A stretch of DNA of 43,875 nt, from the NCBI GenBank assembly GCA_002751075.1, contig NAOQ01000161.1, positions 71,087 through 114,961 of the forward strand. Reading direction: 5' to 3'. This document shows positions 43,808-43,875 of the stretch, in pieces. The translations under genes and the position numbers were made by a program. The notes below the pieces were generated by a model. It was not told where the DNA came from, searched no databases, and saw nothing but the letters and a program-made list of their open reading frames with translations. Every line of letters begins with the position of its first letter. Within the stretch, counting starts at the first letter, position 1. This stretch comes from Ichthyophonus hoferi (taxonomy: Eukaryota > Opisthokonta > Ichthyosporea > Ichthyophonida > Ichthyophonidae).

Positions 43808-43875
43808 GTATAGTGTATAGTATATAGTATACGGTAGTATATAGTATAGGGTAGTATATAGTATAGTGTATAGTA
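43808..43875 (+). repeat. TATAGTATA-type simple repeat at window edge
   Basis: GTATAGTGTATAGTATATAG units with variants such as GGTAGTATAT, continuing past the right edge. Confidence 0.9.

Overview
This is eukaryotic, almost certainly animal, genomic DNA from a draft assembly (a run of N at 25107-25550). It is AT-rich, with short coding exons, GT-AG introns of roughly 0.1-2 kb and many simple-sequence tracts. Three host genes can be read. Conserved phase-consistent introns, an animal-type selenocysteine thioredoxin reductase and an OPA1-type dynamin point to Metazoa. The rather diverged proteins and AT-rich introns would suit an early-branching invertebrate such as a sponge, but I cannot prove the phylum from this window.

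Layout: (1) About 0.3-4.9 kb is an old, broken Ty1/copia-type retroelement on the minus strand. (2) From 5 to 14 kb is gene-poor DNA with diverged dispersed repeats and two weak coding candidates: a basic Lys/Ser-rich frame at 6.7-7.1 kb and a Pro-Glu-repeat frame at 9.0-9.4 kb. (3) A plus-strand C2H2 zinc-finger gene with a long Gln-rich C-terminal region runs from 14164 to 18425 in three exons. (4) From 18.4 to 21.8 kb is the interval between convergent genes, with a second copy of a dispersed repeat. (5) A minus-strand thioredoxin reductase gene has 14 visible exons (21815-30141), ending in Gly-Cys-TGA-Gly-stop, which is the selenocysteine signature. (6) A 1.6-kb interval holds a palindromic tandem repeat and lies between divergently arranged genes. 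(7) A plus-strand OPA1-like mitochondrial dynamin GTPase gene starts near 31.7 kb, has 11 visible exons up to the G3 motif, and continues beyond the right edge. Its introns are rich in pentamer and hexamer simple repeats and carry three copies of an LTR-like dispersed repeat.

The reductase (thiol redox control) and the OPA1-like protein (inner mitochondrial membrane fusion) are head to head and could share regulatory sequence; that is inference from layout only. No bacterial operon, CRISPR array, rRNA or convincing tRNA was seen. The points most worth a second look are the missing-by-eye SECIS element, the unusual P-loop of the OPA1-like protein, a stop-bounded open frame just upstream of the zinc-finger gene's last exon, and the very high local density of CCAAT/ATTGG words in non-coding DNA.
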